DNA from: Actinomadura sp. GC306
GTDB lineage: Bacteria; Actinomycetota; Actinomycetes; Streptosporangiales; Streptosporangiaceae
Length of the DNA stretch: 48,536 nucleotides
Assembly (NCBI RefSeq): GCF_004348665.1
Contig: NZ_SMKM01000016.1
Location: forward strand, 1 to 48,536
Direction of reading: 5' to 3'
Both the position numbers and the translations under genes were made by a program. The notes beneath the pieces were generated by a model. That model was not told the origin of the DNA. It worked only from the letters and a program-made list of their open reading frames with translations, and ran no database searches. Below are positions 47,365 to 48,536 of the stretch, piece after piece (positions within the stretch are counted from its first letter, which is position 1; each line of letters begins with the position of its first letter).

Positions 47365-48449
47365 CAGTCGCCACCTCCGGGCACGTCGGGCGGGCGCGGG
47401 GAGACGTCCGGGTGCGGGTAGTTCGGCGGCAGGTAGCTGGGCTGCGGCCCCAGCAGGCTCGGCTGGAGCGGGCCGACGCCGGCGATCGAGCCCTCCAGCC
47501 AGCGGCCGCTGGAGTTGGTGGTCTGGCTGAGCTGCATGGCCGCCGGGCCGATCCAGGCCAGCGCGATGTTCAGGTTCTTGAGGGTCCTCCCGTCACCGAG
47601 GTTCCGCAGGACGTGGTCCATGTCGTCGAGCATCCGCCGCAGGTCGGCCCGGTGCTTGGAGATCACCTCGTCGAGGGTGCCGACGGCCCGGGAGCCCTTG
47701 CCGAGCGCGCCGGCCAGCTCGGCGCGGCGGCGCGCCAGCACGTCGAGGAGCTCCTCGGCCTGCTCCAGCAGCGCGCCGAGCTGCCGGTCCTTGCTCGCCA
47801 GCATGGACGTGAGCCGCTCGCTGCCCGCGATGACCGCCTGCACCTCGGGTGCGCGCTCGTTCAGCGTGGTGGTGAGGGTGTCCAGGTCGGCCAGCATCTC
47901 GGCCAGTTCCTTCCGGCCGGGCAGCTCGATTCCCGCGGCCTCCTTGAGGATCTTGTCGATCGACCGGGTGTCGAGCCGGGTCACCAGGCCGGTCGAGGAG
48001 TTGATCGCCTCGTCGAGGGTGTAGGGGATGCTCGTCCGCTCCGGCGGGACGCGGCGCCGCGACTCCGGCAGGCTCGCCACGTAGGGCCGGACGACCGGGC
48101 CGGACAGCTTGAGGTACTGGCCGCCGAGGAGGTTCGCGGCGCGCACGTCGGCGCGGGTCCGCGGCCCCAGGTCGACCCCGCCCCGCACCTTCCACTTGAT
48201 GATCACGTGCCCGCGGGCGTAGTCGGGGCGCACGCTCTCGACCCGTCCGACGCGGACCCCGGCGAGCTGCACCTCGTCGCCGGCCTTGAGCCCGCCCGCG
48301 CCGGTGAACACCCCGGTCATGGTGTAGCCGCGCTCGCCGAGCCCGAGCGCGCCGTAGGCGTAGGTGAGCAGGACCGCGACGACGACGCCCGTCACCCCGA
48401 TGAGGGCGACGCGGTGGGGGCGGTACCCGCGGTAGGTCCGGTCGGCCAT
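47364..48449 (-). CDS. mceC: MceC-position MCE/MlaD family protein
   Basis: A 361-residue MCE protein. A membrane anchor at about 13-33 (VALIGVTGVVVAVLLTYAYGA) precedes the MCE domain: YTMTGVFTGAGGLKAGDEVQLAGVRVGRVESV and RADVRAANLLGGQYLKLSGP. A long helical region follows (LLEQAEELLDVLARRRAELAGAL) and a Pro-rich C-terminus (YLPPNYPHPDVSPRPPDVP). The start overlaps the upstream stop (TGATG) and the stop overlaps the MceD start, typical of tight mce operons. The letter is assigned by order only. Confidence 0.88.
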   Translation of the reverse strand: MADRTYRGYRPHRVALIGVTGVVVAVLLTYAYGALGLGERGYTMTGVFTGAGGLKAGDEVQLAGVRVGRVESVRPDYARGHVIIKWKVRGGVDLGPRTRADVRAANLLGGQYLKLSGPVVRPYVASLPESRRRVPPERTSIPYTLDEAINSSTGLVTRLDTRSIDKILKEAAGIELPGRKELAEMLADLDTLTTTLNERAPEVQAVIAGSERLTSMLASKDRQLGALLEQAEELLDVLARRRAELAGALGKGSRAVGTLDEVISKHRADLRRMLDDMDHVLRNLGDGRTLKNLNIALAWIGPAAMQLSQTTNSSGRWLEGSIAGVGPLQPSLLGPQPSYLPPNYPHPDVSPRPPDVPGGGD

Positions 48450-48536
48450 CAGCGGCCACCTCCGGCGTTCGCGGCGTTGAGCAGGAACAGCGACGCCACC
48501 TTGGCGAACTCCGCGCGCTGGCCGGCCGTCAGCCGC
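48449..48536 (-). CDS. C-terminal end of an upstream MCE protein, probably MceB (5' cut by window edge)
   Basis: The last 28 codons of a minus-strand gene entering from the right edge: RLTAGQRAEFAKVASLFLLN then AANAGGGR and TGA, which overlaps the MceC ATG (TGATG). The helical, leucine-containing tail is compatible with an MCE subunit, and by operon order it should be MceB. MceA and the two YrbE permeases would lie further right. Too little is present to identify the family from sequence alone. Confidence 0.65.
   Translation of the reverse strand, partial: RLTAGQRAEFAKVASLFLLNAANAGGGR

Noticed and set aside
1-48536. Recent horizontal transfer or prophage/IS boundary
   Set aside because: GC content and codon bias look even throughout, and no integrase, transposase, tRNA or att-like repeat was seen.
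1-48536. CRISPR arrays or RNA genes
   Set aside because: No regularly spaced direct repeats and no tRNA or rRNA signature sequence were seen on either strand; the only tandem repeats are the short ones listed.

Overview
This is a very GC-rich (low 70s % by eye), densely coding stretch of an actinobacterial chromosome. Mce import genes, a mycofactocin-coupled type short-chain dehydrogenase, an LLM-class (F420-type) oxidoreductase, many GTG/TTG starts and stop/start overlaps fit an Actinomadura-like member of the Streptosporangiales or a relative. The genus is inferred. No rRNA, tRNA, insertion sequence or CRISPR was seen. No stretch longer than about 200 bp lacks a gene or gene remnant.

Layout. 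1-2200 holds general genes: a tandem universal stress protein (cut by the window edge), polyphosphate kinase 2 and a small conserved-looking protein. 2358-24533 is a first catabolic block: a Rieske oxygenase flanked by two gene remnants, a TetR regulator, a MeaB-type GTPase, dehydrogenases, two acyl-CoA ligases, a PF04909 amidohydrolase, a three-subunit molybdenum hydroxylase, a mycofactocin-type SDR, an acyl-CoA dehydrogenase (ACAD) pair, a second TetR, a thiolase, an alpha/beta hydrolase and a D-aminoacylase-like amidohydrolase. 24561-43120 is a second block: SDR plus ferredoxin, three more PF04909 amidohydrolases, four consecutive ACAD genes with a divergent GntR/FadR regulator, SDR, zinc alcohol dehydrogenase, SnoaL-like protein, double-length CaiB/BaiF CoA-transferase, LLM oxidoreductase, and a DUF35 / lipid-transfer-thiolase pair with an SDR. 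43128-48536 is the 3' half of an mce operon (MceB end, C, D, E, F and an Mce-associated protein), read leftward and entering from beyond the right edge.

The genes fit import of a hydrophobic, probably polycyclic or branched substrate through the Mce system, CoA activation, dehydrogenation by heteromeric ACADs, hydroxylation by Rieske and molybdenum enzymes, and C-C cleavage by thiolase and a DUF35/Ltp2-like aldolase. The set resembles steroid side-chain catabolism, but no steroid ring-cleavage gene (KstD, HsaC type) is present, so the substrate is unknown.

The most notable non-coding signal is two recurring palindromes. Motif A (GAGAAT-N3-ATTCTC, two perfect copies and several near copies) lies upstream of genes between 2.3 and 20.4 kb. 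Motif B (about AGYG-ARCGYW-CACT) lies upstream of genes between 18.4 and 41.9 kb, including the second TetR gene itself. They divide the island into two probable regulons. A separate perfect 16-bp palindrome sits between the GntR gene and the four-ACAD operon. At least three truncated gene remnants (2385, 3715, 7869) show that the island has been trimmed by deletion.
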